The notes beneath the pieces were generated by a model. It had not been told where the DNA came from and did no database searches. It worked only from the letters and a program-made list of their open reading frames with translations. DNA of 64,000 nt from an uncultured Bacteroidota bacterium (GTDB taxonomy: Bacteria; Bacteroidota; Bacteroidia; Flavobacteriales; Flavobacteriaceae): positions 124,001-188,000 of the forward strand of contig CACMVZ010000001.1 of NCBI GenBank assembly GCA_902617285.1. Direction: 5' to 3'. The stretch's first letter is position 1. Each line of letters starts with the position of its first letter. A program made the translations under genes and the position numbers. Below are positions 48,875 to 58,380 of this stretch, one piece after another.

Positions 48875-51800
48875 TTATTTAATCCTAGTAAATTCAATAA
48901 GATCATCATTTTTGGCACTTATAATGTAATCATTTTCTTTAAGACTAATTAACTCCATATCCTTAACATCACCATTTATAAAAAGACCACTTTCCTTTGT
49001 AGGGACCGCACTAAAACCTTTAATCGGAGAAAATTCTAAATATACTCCAACACTACCATCATTTCTAGGAGTTTCAACCTCAGAATTATACATATTCCCA
49101 GAAATAATTATGTCAGTATATCCATCATTATTAATATCTTTTTTCAATATTTTGTTTACTGCTGATAATTGAGCTAAAACAGGTAAATTGTTCATTTTAA
49201 ATGAGTTGCCAGTATTTTCTAAATAAACAGATGAAAAAGTTTTTGTGAAATAATGTAAGGAGTTGTCTAAAGCTGGCTCAGTATATACATCTTCAAGTGT
49301 TGCAATTGAGAAAGCATCATAGTCTTTAAATTTTGTTTTAATCGCTGGGATTTGATCTGAAGAACACTGTCTTCCTCTTAAAGGATACTGCTCACCATTG
49401 TTAAAATAACTTAAAACAATGTCACCAGTACTATTTTGATCAAAATCGTTATAAAATATATCAAACGTTTCCTCTTCAGAAGTTTGATATTTATAATTAT
49501 TACCAAGATTACCAACTACAAAATCTAAATCTCCGTCATTATCAAAATCTTCTGAAACAACATCATACCACCAACCTCTAGTTGAGTCTTTATCAATTAT
49601 AGAATTATCTTCACTAAACGATCCTTCAATATTTTTATAAAAAATAATAGGAGTCCACTCTCCAACAACAATTAAATCAGGCCATGAATCGTTATTATAA
49701 TCTGCCCAAACGGATGATGTTACCAAACCTATATCTTTATAAGGAAAAACTGAATCATCAGCATTAGTAAAGGAAATTTTATCTTTTGATGAATTATTTA
49801 TCAGAAGATAACTGTCAGCAGGAATAGGATAATTACCTGGAACAACCCTTCCACCAACAAATAGATCAAGATCTCCATCCTTATCAAAGTCTGCAGAAGA
49901 AACTCTCATTCCACTTGAAAAGTTATCAGGGATAGACTCATCGTTAAATTTAAAATTACCAAAGCCATCATTCATATATAACCTATCCTTTAACATTGGA
50001 GAATTAGGCTCATACTCATTTCCTCCAGATACAATATAAAGATCTTTATCTCCATCATTATCAAAATCTTCAAGAATCATATCCATATCTTCATAATTTT
50101 TATGAGACTCAGGAAATACGTTATCAACTAAGTTGAAAGAACCTCGATTATTTTGAATAAAAAGAGCAGTTTTTTGATTTTTTGCACCTCCAACAATAAA
50201 ATCTTCTAATCCATCTCCATTAACATCACCAGAGGCAATTCCTGGACCAAGTCTAGAATTTTCATGAGGAAGTAATACTTCCTTTTCATAATCATTATAG
50301 ACATTCTCTTGATGTTTGTATTCAATAATATTTTCTGATTCAAAGTATGTCATATAATCATTATTAGCGATTACTTCCTTTGAAACAGAATTATTTATAT
50401 CTAGCTCAATTGTAGAGTTTATTTCTATATTATCCAAGATTTGTTGATTTCCGTTATTCCATATTACTGTAATTTTTTTGATTTTATCATCATTACCAAT
50501 GCCAAAGTTTAAATATGAGGACACGGAAGACTGAAACCCTCTAGTCATTGTTAATTCCTGCATCTGCGAAGTCGATTCTGTCTCAACAATAACTCTACTA
50601 TCAATACCTAAGAGATTTTTATCATCTCCTTTTAGCTTTATTTTAATAAAGTTATTTGTAGAGTTGTTTTTATATATTTGAGCTTCTTGGTCAACATTAT
50701 TAATTATAATTTCAAGATCTCCATCATTATCTAAATCTGCATATGTTGCGCCATTTGAAAAGTTTGCATCATCTAAGCCCCAATCTTTTGAAACATCTGA
50801 AAAAGTGAGATCTGAATTATTTCTAAATGTAAAATTAGCAATTGGTTCAGATGGAATTTGATTTGTGTAATACAGGAGACTATCCTTGGCCATTGGCCTT
50901 AATTTGATGTCATTAAAATAGTCTTTATTGTTAATCTCTCTTCTAATACCATTAGAAATAAATAAATCTTTCCAACCATCATTATCAAAATCAGCTAGAA
51001 GGGGACCCCAACTCCAATCAGTTGATGATATACCAGATAATCTGGATATGTTGCTAAAAAAAGGTTTATTTCCCTGGATTCTTCTGTTCAGCTGAAGAGT
51101 ATTATGCATGTATTGGTAATGAAACCCATAATTAACTGTACTCCAGAATAAATCTGGATTCATACTTGCCATATTAGCTTTAGATCTTCTATTATCCTTA
51201 GCATCCATATCTACTTGAATATAATCTAAAAATAGATCATTATTAAAGTCTGCGATATCAACTCCCATTCCATAAAAAGATGTCTGATTAGTAGTCTCTT
51301 TTATTTGCTCTGAGAAAGTTCCATCCCCGTTATTCATATACATAAAGTCAGGAGAACTAAAATCATTAGATATATATAGATCTGGGTATGAATCATTATT
51401 TAAATCACCAACTGTAGCACTTAAAGTAAGACCATAAGTTCTTAAACCAGCTTCTTCTGTAACTCTAGTAAAAGTTGACCCATCATTTCTGTAGAGATTA
51501 TCTGTCTCAAAGTCTCCTGTATTCTGCATTTTATAGTAATAATAACTTCTGGGTGCATCAAATGGTGTCATTGGATAGTTTGCTACATATAAGTCTAAAT
51601 CTCCATCTTTATCGTAATCAAAAAAAGTTGCTTGCACACTGTTACCTATGTCATCAATACCATATTCTTTTGCCATTTCAGTAAATGTATTATCCTTATT
51701 ATTTACATAAAGCTCATTATTTTTAACGCCATCTAAACCGGCAACTGAAACATATATATCTAAAAATCCATCATTATTTATATCAATCATTGTAGATCCA

Positions 51801-52141
51801 GTATACCATCTATTATCTCCTGAAATACCTGATTGAATAGTTATGTCATCAAACTTTAGATTCCCCTTGTTTAAATACAACTTATTATCAGTCATATTTC
51901 CAGTAAAGAATAAATCATCTAAATTATCATTGTTGATATCTCCGACAGAGACTCCACCCCCCATGTAAATGTATGGGTAAGTAAAATAATTTATTTGATT
52001 ATCCTCTTGTAGTTTATTTATGAAATTTACTCCAGTATTATTTGGAGATAGTAAAGTAAATTGCTTATCTGACTCATTGGAGCATGAGGCTAATAAAGAG
52101 ATAGCAATGATATTTACAATTAGTAGGTTAATGTTTTTCAT
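48875..52141 (-). CDS. FG-GAP/VCBS-repeat ASPIC/UnbV lipoprotein (CRTAC1-like)
   Basis: A 1088-residue exported lipoprotein (MKNINLLIVNIIAISLLASC) built of two beta-propellers. About 13 calcium-binding FG-GAP repeats of the DxNxDGxxDxxx type can be read, for example DINNDGFLDIYV, DFDNDGWKDLFI, DVNGDGLEDFIV and DINNDGYTDIII, and an ASPIC/UnbV domain lies between them (SVSSYLNFGIGNDDKIKKIT). CRTAC1-like proteins next to SusCD pairs are common in Bacteroidota and may bind glycans. Its own weak -7 element sits in the T-tract of the SusCD terminator. The next gene starts within five bases of its stop. Confidence 0.9.
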   Translation of the reverse strand: MKNINLLIVNIIAISLLASCSNESDKQFTLLSPNNTGVNFINKLQEDNQINYFTYPYIYMGGGVSVGDINNDNLDDLFFTGNMTDNKLYLNKGNLKFDDITIQSGISGDNRWYTGSTMIDINNDGFLDIYVSVAGLDGVKNNELYVNNKDNTFTEMAKEYGIDDIGNSVQATFFDYDKDGDLDLYVANYPMTPFDAPRSYYYYKMQNTGDFETDNLYRNDGSTFTRVTEEAGLRTYGLTLSATVGDLNNDSYPDLYISNDFSSPDFMYMNNGDGTFSEQIKETTNQTSFYGMGVDIADFNNDLFLDYIQVDMDAKDNRRSKANMASMNPDLFWSTVNYGFHYQYMHNTLQLNRRIQGNKPFFSNISRLSGISSTDWSWGPLLADFDNDGWKDLFISNGIRREINNKDYFNDIKLRPMAKDSLLYYTNQIPSEPIANFTFRNNSDLTFSDVSKDWGLDDANFSNGATYADLDNDGDLEIIINNVDQEAQIYKNNSTNNFIKIKLKGDDKNLLGIDSRVIVETESTSQMQELTMTRGFQSSVSSYLNFGIGNDDKIKKITVIWNNGNQQILDNIEINSTIELDINNSVSKEVIANNDYMTYFESENIIEYKHQENVYNDYEKEVLLPHENSRLGPGIASGDVNGDGLEDFIVGGAKNQKTALFIQNNRGSFNLVDNVFPESHKNYEDMDMILEDFDNDGDKDLYIVSGGNEYEPNSPMLKDRLYMNDGFGNFKFNDESIPDNFSSGMRVSSADFDKDGDLDLFVGGRVVPGNYPIPADSYLLINNSSKDKISFTNADDSVFPYKDIGLVTSSVWADYNNDSWPDLIVVGEWTPIIFYKNIEGSFSEDNSIIDKDSTRGWWYDVVSEDFDNDGDLDFVVGNLGNNYKYQTSEEETFDIFYNDFDQNSTGDIVLSYFNNGEQYPLRGRQCSSDQIPAIKTKFKDYDAFSIATLEDVYTEPALDNSLHYFTKTFSSVYLENTGNSFKMNNLPVLAQLSAVNKILKKDINNDGYTDIIISGNMYNSEVETPRNDGSVGVYLEFSPIKGFSAVPTKESGLFINGDVKDMELISLKENDYIISAKNDDLIEFTRIK

Positions 52142-52152
52142 ACAATAAATTT

Positions 52153-52185
52153 AAAAAAAAACAGGATGAAAATTAATTCATCCTG
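52153..52185 (-). terminator. rho-independent terminator of the SusCD transcript
   Basis: Stem CAGGATGAA/TTCATCCTG with a six-base loop; a T-run of nine follows on the minus strand. It lies between the SusD stop and the FG-GAP gene start, only 12 bases from the latter. Confidence 0.82.
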
Positions 52186-52212
52186 CTTTTATTTTTAGCT
52201 ATTTTTAGTTAA

Positions 52213-53898
52213 TTAATGGCCAGGATTTTGAGTTAGAGCACCCTCAGATGAATCAATTGCATCTAAAGGAATTGGTAAAGCATTATGTTTAGAAGAAACA
52301 GCATTTGCTCTAGCAGCAAAAGGAGGAATAGTTCTCCCTTCATGCGTGATATAAGCATTTAATGTTTCTACCATAGTGTCCCATCTTCTCAAGTCAAATA
52401 ATCTATGACCTTCCATACCTAATTCAACTCTTCTTTCATGTCTTACTGCATTTCTTGCAGCAGCAGCATCTGTCCAAGCAGAGTTATAAGTACTAATATT
52501 ATAGTTAGGTGAACTATCAGCTTTTGGCGAATTTTTAGCTCTTGTTCTAACTTGATTTACATAACCTCTTGCTTTTTCAAGATTACCAGTTTCAACAGCA
52601 GCCTCAGCAGCCATAAGAAGAACATCAGCATATCTAACTATGTGATAATTGATACCTGTTCTTTGTTCTCCCCAACCACCAGTACCTCTGTTGTCAGAGT
52701 CTCCAGCTGTATAGAAATTTTTCTTTGCAGCATAAGGACCAGAAATATCTGTAAATGATGCTCTAATGTTTTCTTTACCAGTAAAAGTACCAAAACCATT
52801 AAAGTCAATTCCTCTTCTAGCAACTGTAAAGTCAATTCTAGGATCTAGAGGACCTGAATGTGGAGTAAAAGCTTCACCAGAATCGATTCCTGCATCATTA
52901 GTTATATCACTAGTAATCCAGTTTGATAAAGGTAATCCGTTGGAGTCTGTTTGGAAAGCATTAGCTAAATTCTGTGATGGTTGATAAAAACCACAACAAA
53001 GACCTCCAGTCATAGGACCAACAGGGAAGTTTAGTGTACCTCCTCTATTACCTTGAAAAGATTGTCCACCATCAGCTGCAAATTGAATAGAGAATACCAT
53101 CTCAGGGCCATTTTCTCCGTCAGATCTGAAGTTTGAAAAATAATCTTCAGCTAAAGCATAATCACCTGAGTTAATAACTGACTCTAAAGCAGTAGAAGCA
53201 GCAGCCCACTTAGATTGATAAAGAAGAGCTTTACCTAAAAATGCATTAGCAGTTGATTTAATAGGTCTTCCAGGTTCTGAATAATTTCCACCTCTCGAAG
53301 AAGGCAAGTTAGCTGCAGCATATGTGAAATCAGCCTCAATTTCAGACCATATTGGCCCACTATTAGGTTGATTAAATTCACTTGCTGCAAAATTAGCAGA
53401 TGAGATGAATGGAACATTCACCCACATCTTTTGTAACTCAAAATTATAGTGACCTCTTAAGAATCGAGCTTGAGCCATTTCAGTAGTAAAAAGACTTGGA
53501 TCATCAGATGACTCAATTAAACTAATCACTGAGTTTGATCTATTAATACCTGCGAAAATTGCTCTCCACTTATTTAATAAGTAAGGGTTTGTAGTATCCC
53601 AAGTATAAAGCTCTAGAGCAAGCAAGTCAGCTTGGTCACCGTCAGTTGAACCTTTATGAGCTTCGTCAGCTAAAACGTCCATCCACCAGTTATCTGCTGA
53701 AACATGCCAATCGGCACCATGTCCTTGACGAATTCCGTCAAGCATTGAGTATGCACCAACTAAAAGTAGGTCTACTCCAGTAGCATTCTGTAGAGAGGCA
53801 TCACTAAGAGCTCCTACAGGGTTTATTTCTGTAAAATCATCAGAACATGAAACTAAAAGTAATGTTGCTGATAAAAATAATGTTATAAATTTTTTCAT
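52213..53898 (-). CDS. susD: SusD/RagB-family nutrient-binding lipoprotein
   Basis: Outer-membrane lipoprotein (MKKFITLFLSATLLLVSCSD) that caps the SusC channel and binds glycan. Features are FTEINPVGALSD after the Cys, TPR-like helices with RFLRGHYNFELQKMW, and the C-terminal ARNAVRHERRVELGMEGHRLFDLRRW signature of RagB/SusD. Length 561 aa. Follows SusC by 18 bases. The glycan is not readable; the downstream GH20 suggests N-acetyl-hexosamine-containing substrate. Confidence 0.95.
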   Translation of the reverse strand: MKKFITLFLSATLLLVSCSDDFTEINPVGALSDASLQNATGVDLLLVGAYSMLDGIRQGHGADWHVSADNWWMDVLADEAHKGSTDGDQADLLALELYTWDTTNPYLLNKWRAIFAGINRSNSVISLIESSDDPSLFTTEMAQARFLRGHYNFELQKMWVNVPFISSANFAASEFNQPNSGPIWSEIEADFTYAAANLPSSRGGNYSEPGRPIKSTANAFLGKALLYQSKWAAASTALESVINSGDYALAEDYFSNFRSDGENGPEMVFSIQFAADGGQSFQGNRGGTLNFPVGPMTGGLCCGFYQPSQNLANAFQTDSNGLPLSNWITSDITNDAGIDSGEAFTPHSGPLDPRIDFTVARRGIDFNGFGTFTGKENIRASFTDISGPYAAKKNFYTAGDSDNRGTGGWGEQRTGINYHIVRYADVLLMAAEAAVETGNLEKARGYVNQVRTRAKNSPKADSSPNYNISTYNSAWTDAAAARNAVRHERRVELGMEGHRLFDLRRWDTMVETLNAYITHEGRTIPPFAARANAVSSKHNALPIPLDAIDSSEGALTQNPGH

Positions 53899-53916
53899 AA
53901 TTCTAATTTTTTGGGG

Positions 53917-56900
53917 TTAAAATTTAATATTAATTCCTAAAGATGAAACACTTTTTAATGGATACTGTCCTGTATACCATCCAAGTAATAATGAACCTCC
54001 ATTTGGAACTTCAGGATCAAATCCTTCAAAATCCGTTAGAGTTAACAAGTTTGTTCCATTGTAGTATAATCTTGCACTTGAAGCTCCAATTTTAGAAGCT
54101 AAAGAGTTAGGTAGTGTATAACCAACCTGTAAAGATCTTAACCTAACAAATGAACCATCTCTCACAAAGAATGAATTTGATTGAGTAAACTCATTATTTA
54201 TAATTGTCTCACTTAAAGCAGGATAAGTCGCATCTGGGTTAGATGGAGTCCATGCGTCTAAAACTCTTGTACTTCTGTTAGAGTTAAAGAATGCAGGACT
54301 TTCATAATACAATGCTGTATTATCAAAAATATCATTTCCGATTGATCCATTCCAGAACATACTCATGTCCCAGTTTTTATACGAAAAATTCATATTAAAA
54401 CCAAATAGGAAATCTGGATGTGGGTCACCAATTTTAGTTCTATCGTTATCATTAATAACACCATCACCATTAATATCTTCATATTTAAAACGTCCAGGAG
54501 CAGCCCCGTCTTGTGAAGCATGAGCAGCAACTTCAGCATCATTTTGGAAAATACCAAGAACATTTCTACCATAGAAATAAGCTAAAGGTTGACCTACTTC
54601 AGTTCTTGAAATAGAACCAACTCTATCTCCACTTGCACTATAGAATTCACTAATTAATTCTGTTACCTCGTTAATAGCTCTTGTAACATTAGCAGAAAAT
54701 CCATACCTAAGTCCAGAGGAAGTAACATCATTATAAGAAAGAGATAAATCAAATCCTGTTGATTGCATTGAACCAAGGTTAGTAAAAGGAGCACTTGAGT
54801 CAATAGCTGTTGTACTGATTTTTTGTGTATCCTCACCTACTAGACCGTTAGTTTCATTTTTAAATATGTCAATTGTTGCTTGAAGCTTATTGTCAAAGAA
54901 GCCCATATCAAAAGCAATGTTCATTGCCGTCATTGTTTCCCATGTAAGCTCAGGGTTACCTTTTGAAATTAATGTAGCACCTGGAGTAGCTAGTCCTGCA
55001 CCATTGAAGTTATAGTAAGCTATAAATTCATTTTGATCAGAAATGTTAACATCTAGGTTTGAACCACCAATTTGTTGGTTTCCTAACTCACCATAAGATA
55101 CTCTCATTTTTAGTGTATCAAACACAGAACTATTAAACCAGTCTTCTTCGCTTAATAACCATCCAAAACTACCAGATGGGAATATTGCATCAGCTGTTGC
55201 TCTTGCAAATCTTGATGTATCATCTTTTCTTACAGTTGCAGTTGCAAAATATTTTCCACCAAATGACCAGTTAGCAGTTGCAAATAATGAGAATATTGAA
55301 CTTGAATTTTGAGCTGCATATGAAACTACAGGAGTTCCTGCACCATTACTCATTAAATAAAACTCAGGAGTTTCATATAAATAGTCAGTTCTAAGAATTT
55401 GGCTACCCTTAAAATTTTGTTTAAGCGCTTCTGTACCAAGAAGAACATCTAATGTATGATCTCCAAAACTATTTCTATAGTTTAATGTGTTTGTAACAAC
55501 CCATTCATCTTGTCTGAAATGTTGCTCAGTTAAAGTGTTTACAGCAAGAGCTTCACCATGTTCAGGATTTAAAGCATTGAAATACCTACCATGTAAATCT
55601 CTCATTTGAATACCTGCAGATGTTTTAAATCTTAACTCAGGTGTAATATCCCACTGAAAAAACATATCACCAATAGCTCTTAAATTTTTATTATAGTCAT
55701 CTCTTGATCTATATAAATCAGATACTGGATTGTTATGAATTCCTAATCTTGTTGAATTACTGTAAGTACCTGCAAAATTTCCATTTGTATCATAAACTGG
55801 TACTAAAGGTGAAGATCCAGTTGCTCTTTGAATTGGGTCATTTGGAGCAGTAGGCTCTTTATCAAAAGTTACGTTAATTCTAGATCCTAAAGTAATTTTA
55901 TCTCCAATTTTAAATTCAGAGTTCAATCTAGCTTGTGCTCTTTGGAACTTATTATATACCATAATACCTTCTTCATCTAAATAGTTTGCTGATAAATGAT
56001 ATCTACCATTTTCAGAACCTCCAGATGCAGAAATTCCAATATTTTTTATTTCAGCAGTGTGAAAAATTTCATCTAACCAATCAGTTCCACCAGGAGTTAC
56101 CTTAGCTTGAGCTCCAACATATGCTTGACCACTCGGAATTGGCACATTTAAAAACTGTGGAATAGATGGAGTAGGTCCACTACCATACTGTGGGTGTGTT
56201 GGTGTATTACCGTCATTTAGAATACTCTGCCATGTCATATCAGCATGTTGTTGAAGATTTAACATTTCAGGTCTTTGAGTAACATTTCCAAAACCATATG
56301 TGGCATTTACTTCAAGGGTGTTTTTTGTGTTATACGAACCTTTCTTTGTAGTAACAACGATTACACCGTTTGATGCTCTAGCTCCATAAATTGCAGCTGA
56401 ACCATCTTTTAATACACTTATATTGTCAATGTCATTAGGACTAATATCCCTCATAACATTTGGATCAGTAGTTTGAATACCATCAATTACATACAATGGA
56501 TTGTTATCATTTGTGGTACTGTAACCACGAATTCTAACAACAGGTGCAGCACCAGGCGCACCTCCAGATATTACCTGAACACCTGCAACACGTCCTTGAA
56601 GTGCTTCAGCAGAATTTGTTACCTGAGTCTTGAATGCCTCTTCGGTATCAACAGTTCCAATTGCACCAGATAATGATCGCCTTTGCAAGGTTTGATATCC
56701 TGAAACCACAACTTCATCAAGAATATCAACTGATGTAGCAAGAATAACATCTATGCTAGTTTGGTTTCCTACTGTAATAGTTTGAGAGGAGAATCCCAAA
56801 CTTGAAAAAGTCAACTGATTTCCAGCCGACGCGTTAATTTGATAATTACCATCAAAGTCTGTAACAACACCTATCGTTGTTCCTTCAACTACAACTGTAG

Positions 56901-57009
56901 CACCAGGAATAGGGTTACCACTTTCGTCAGAAACACTACCTGAAATATTGTTCTGAGCAAAAATTAAACTAGATGATAACATCAATACAACTAAAAAAGC
57001 TTTTTTCAT
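53917..57009 (-). CDS. susC: SusC/RagA-family TonB-dependent transporter
   Basis: Outer-membrane channel driven by TonB. Signal peptide MKKAFLVVLMLSSSLIFAQ, carboxypeptidase-regulatory-like domain (about 25-110, VSDESGNPIPGATVVVEGTT), TonB-box region DILDEVVVSGYQTLQ, plug with LQGRVAGVQVISGGAPGAA, and the 22-strand barrel ending in NIKF. No STN domain and no adjacent anti-sigma/sigma genes, so control is not through an ECF pair here. I use the ATG of the signal peptide rather than the longer upstream frame. Length 1030 aa. Confidence 0.95.
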   Translation of the reverse strand: MKKAFLVVLMLSSSLIFAQNNISGSVSDESGNPIPGATVVVEGTTIGVVTDFDGNYQINASAGNQLTFSSLGFSSQTITVGNQTSIDVILATSVDILDEVVVSGYQTLQRRSLSGAIGTVDTEEAFKTQVTNSAEALQGRVAGVQVISGGAPGAAPVVRIRGYSTTNDNNPLYVIDGIQTTDPNVMRDISPNDIDNISVLKDGSAAIYGARASNGVIVVTTKKGSYNTKNTLEVNATYGFGNVTQRPEMLNLQQHADMTWQSILNDGNTPTHPQYGSGPTPSIPQFLNVPIPSGQAYVGAQAKVTPGGTDWLDEIFHTAEIKNIGISASGGSENGRYHLSANYLDEEGIMVYNKFQRAQARLNSEFKIGDKITLGSRINVTFDKEPTAPNDPIQRATGSSPLVPVYDTNGNFAGTYSNSTRLGIHNNPVSDLYRSRDDYNKNLRAIGDMFFQWDITPELRFKTSAGIQMRDLHGRYFNALNPEHGEALAVNTLTEQHFRQDEWVVTNTLNYRNSFGDHTLDVLLGTEALKQNFKGSQILRTDYLYETPEFYLMSNGAGTPVVSYAAQNSSSIFSLFATANWSFGGKYFATATVRKDDTSRFARATADAIFPSGSFGWLLSEEDWFNSSVFDTLKMRVSYGELGNQQIGGSNLDVNISDQNEFIAYYNFNGAGLATPGATLISKGNPELTWETMTAMNIAFDMGFFDNKLQATIDIFKNETNGLVGEDTQKISTTAIDSSAPFTNLGSMQSTGFDLSLSYNDVTSSGLRYGFSANVTRAINEVTELISEFYSASGDRVGSISRTEVGQPLAYFYGRNVLGIFQNDAEVAAHASQDGAAPGRFKYEDINGDGVINDNDRTKIGDPHPDFLFGFNMNFSYKNWDMSMFWNGSIGNDIFDNTALYYESPAFFNSNRSTRVLDAWTPSNPDATYPALSETIINNEFTQSNSFFVRDGSFVRLRSLQVGYTLPNSLASKIGASSARLYYNGTNLLTLTDFEGFDPEVPNGGSLLLGWYTGQYPLKSVSSLGINIKF

Positions 57010-57034
57010 GTTAATTAAGTTTAGTTTTAAGACT

Positions 57035-57067
57035 CCAATATAAGTTAAAAAATTGTTAAAATGCAAA
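57035..57067 (-). promoter_or_regulatory. candidate susC promoter
   Basis: TATATTGG (57035-57042), one mismatch from TAnnTTTG, with TTTG (57064-57067) 21 bases upstream as -33 box; a 25-base leader precedes the ATG. Weak but the best match in the 160-base spacer. Confidence 0.35.
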
Positions 57068-57169
57068 AAAAAATTATCAAAAATTGTTAACCATAAAAAA
57101 TTAAGTAACATAAATTAAGAATATGATAATTTTAATGTTTACAGGGGGTAAGGTATAATTTTCTGTATC

Positions 57170-58075
57170 TTAATTAATTACACCTCTAAGAATTAACCAA
57201 TTTTTAACAACATTGGGCCAAGATTCGATTGTTCCTCTATTTTTTGCAAGCCCATATCCATGACCGCCATCTTCCCAAATATGAAGTGATGATGGAATAT
57301 TATTATCCCTAAGAGCAGTATAATAACTAATGCTATTTTCAGGAGGTGTACCCTCATCATTATTAGAGTGGATAAGTATAGTTGGAGGTGTTTCTTGATT
57401 TACATTTAAGTCATTGGAATAATCCTGAATAATATTCACATCTGGGTTATCGCCAAATAAACTATTAAATGTACCTGAACCATTTTTTTGAACCTCTATA
57501 TTCATAGTGATTACAGGGTAAACTAAAATTGCAAAATTTGGTTTATTAAGACCTAATTTACCTTTAGTTGATATAGTTGATGCTAAATGACCACCTGCTG
57601 AGAAACCAATTACACCAACATTATTTGGATCAATATTCCATTTTTCTGAATTATCTCTAATTAATTCAATAGCTCTAAATGCATCGCTTGATGCAACAGT
57701 TTGTTTACAGAGTCCATCATAATTATTAGGAAGTCTATGCTTTAACATAAATGCATCTACACCCAATTCATTTAACCACTTAGCTATTGAGATTCCCTCA
57801 TTAGTAATGCTTAGAAACCTATATGCTCCACCTGGAATAACCATCACAGCAGGTTTATTCACATCTTTATTTTTTGCTGGGTAGTACCAAATCTCTGGAT
57901 ACTCTACCTCATATATATATGTACTTCCATCACTTTCAATAATTCTATCCTTCTTATTTATATCACAATCCAAATTAGAGTTATACAAGGGTATTTTTTG
58001 CTGAGCAATAATTTGAGTTGAAGATGATAATGCGAAACATACTATTAGAAATCCTTGAAATATTTTATTATTCAT
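57170..58075 (-). CDS. secreted alpha/beta hydrolase (acetylxylan-esterase-like)
   Basis: Exported esterase of the BD-FAE/Abhydrolase_3-like group, 301 residues, signal peptide cleaved near IIAQQ. HGG-type oxyanion region VIPGGAYRFLS, nucleophile in VIGFSAGGHLAS, then the Asp in SNNDEGTPP and His in WEDGGHGYG. Related enzymes remove acetyl or feruloyl groups from polysaccharides, so it may belong with the SusCD locus downstream on the same strand, though 160 bp and a separate promoter lie between. Confidence 0.88.
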   Translation of the reverse strand: MNNKIFQGFLIVCFALSSSTQIIAQQKIPLYNSNLDCDINKKDRIIESDGSTYIYEVEYPEIWYYPAKNKDVNKPAVMVIPGGAYRFLSITNEGISIAKWLNELGVDAFMLKHRLPNNYDGLCKQTVASSDAFRAIELIRDNSEKWNIDPNNVGVIGFSAGGHLASTISTKGKLGLNKPNFAILVYPVITMNIEVQKNGSGTFNSLFGDNPDVNIIQDYSNDLNVNQETPPTILIHSNNDEGTPPENSISYYTALRDNNIPSSLHIWEDGGHGYGLAKNRGTIESWPNVVKNWLILRGVIN

Positions 58076-58165
58076 ATCCCTAATATATTAATATTTATAA
58101 ATCTTACTTTAAGAAAAATTTAAATTATTATCGTCTATATAAATTGTATATTGGCCATAAGAATT

Positions 58166-58291
58166 ATGAAGAAAAATTGGACAATCAGTATTATGTTGGT
58201 ATTGATATCTATACTAGTATCTTATTTGACAAATATTTGGCTACTCCTTCTTTTTATTCCTATTGGGTCATTAATTTTAAAAAATAGATAA
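58166..58291 (+). CDS. 41-residue membrane micropeptide
   Basis: Basic head (MKKNWTIS), hydrophobic stretch broken by a polar turn (SYLTN), and basic end LKNR: one or two spans. Its stop overlaps the next start as TAATG. First of three chained ORFs ending in penicillin acylase. Confidence 0.5.
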   Translation: MKKNWTISIMLVLISILVSYLTNIWLLLLFIPIGSLILKNR

Positions 58292-58380
58292 TGGAATGGT
58301 ACGAAAAAAACAGAAAAACAATTATTATATTATTCGCTTGCTATGTAGTATTTCGAGTAATACAAATGACTCTTCTCTAA
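58291..58380 (+). CDS. 29-residue single-span membrane micropeptide
   Basis: Charged head (MEWYEKNRKT), one span (IIILFACYVVF) and a short tail. Linked by TAATG overlaps to both neighbours, so it is probably translated by reinitiation between them. No family recognised. Confidence 0.48.
   Translation: MEWYEKNRKTIIILFACYVVFRVIQMTLL

Noticed and set aside
57010-57111. SusC start 34 codons further upstream
   Set aside because: It would place the signal peptide internally and cover the leader and probable promoter; the ATG at the signal peptide is far better.
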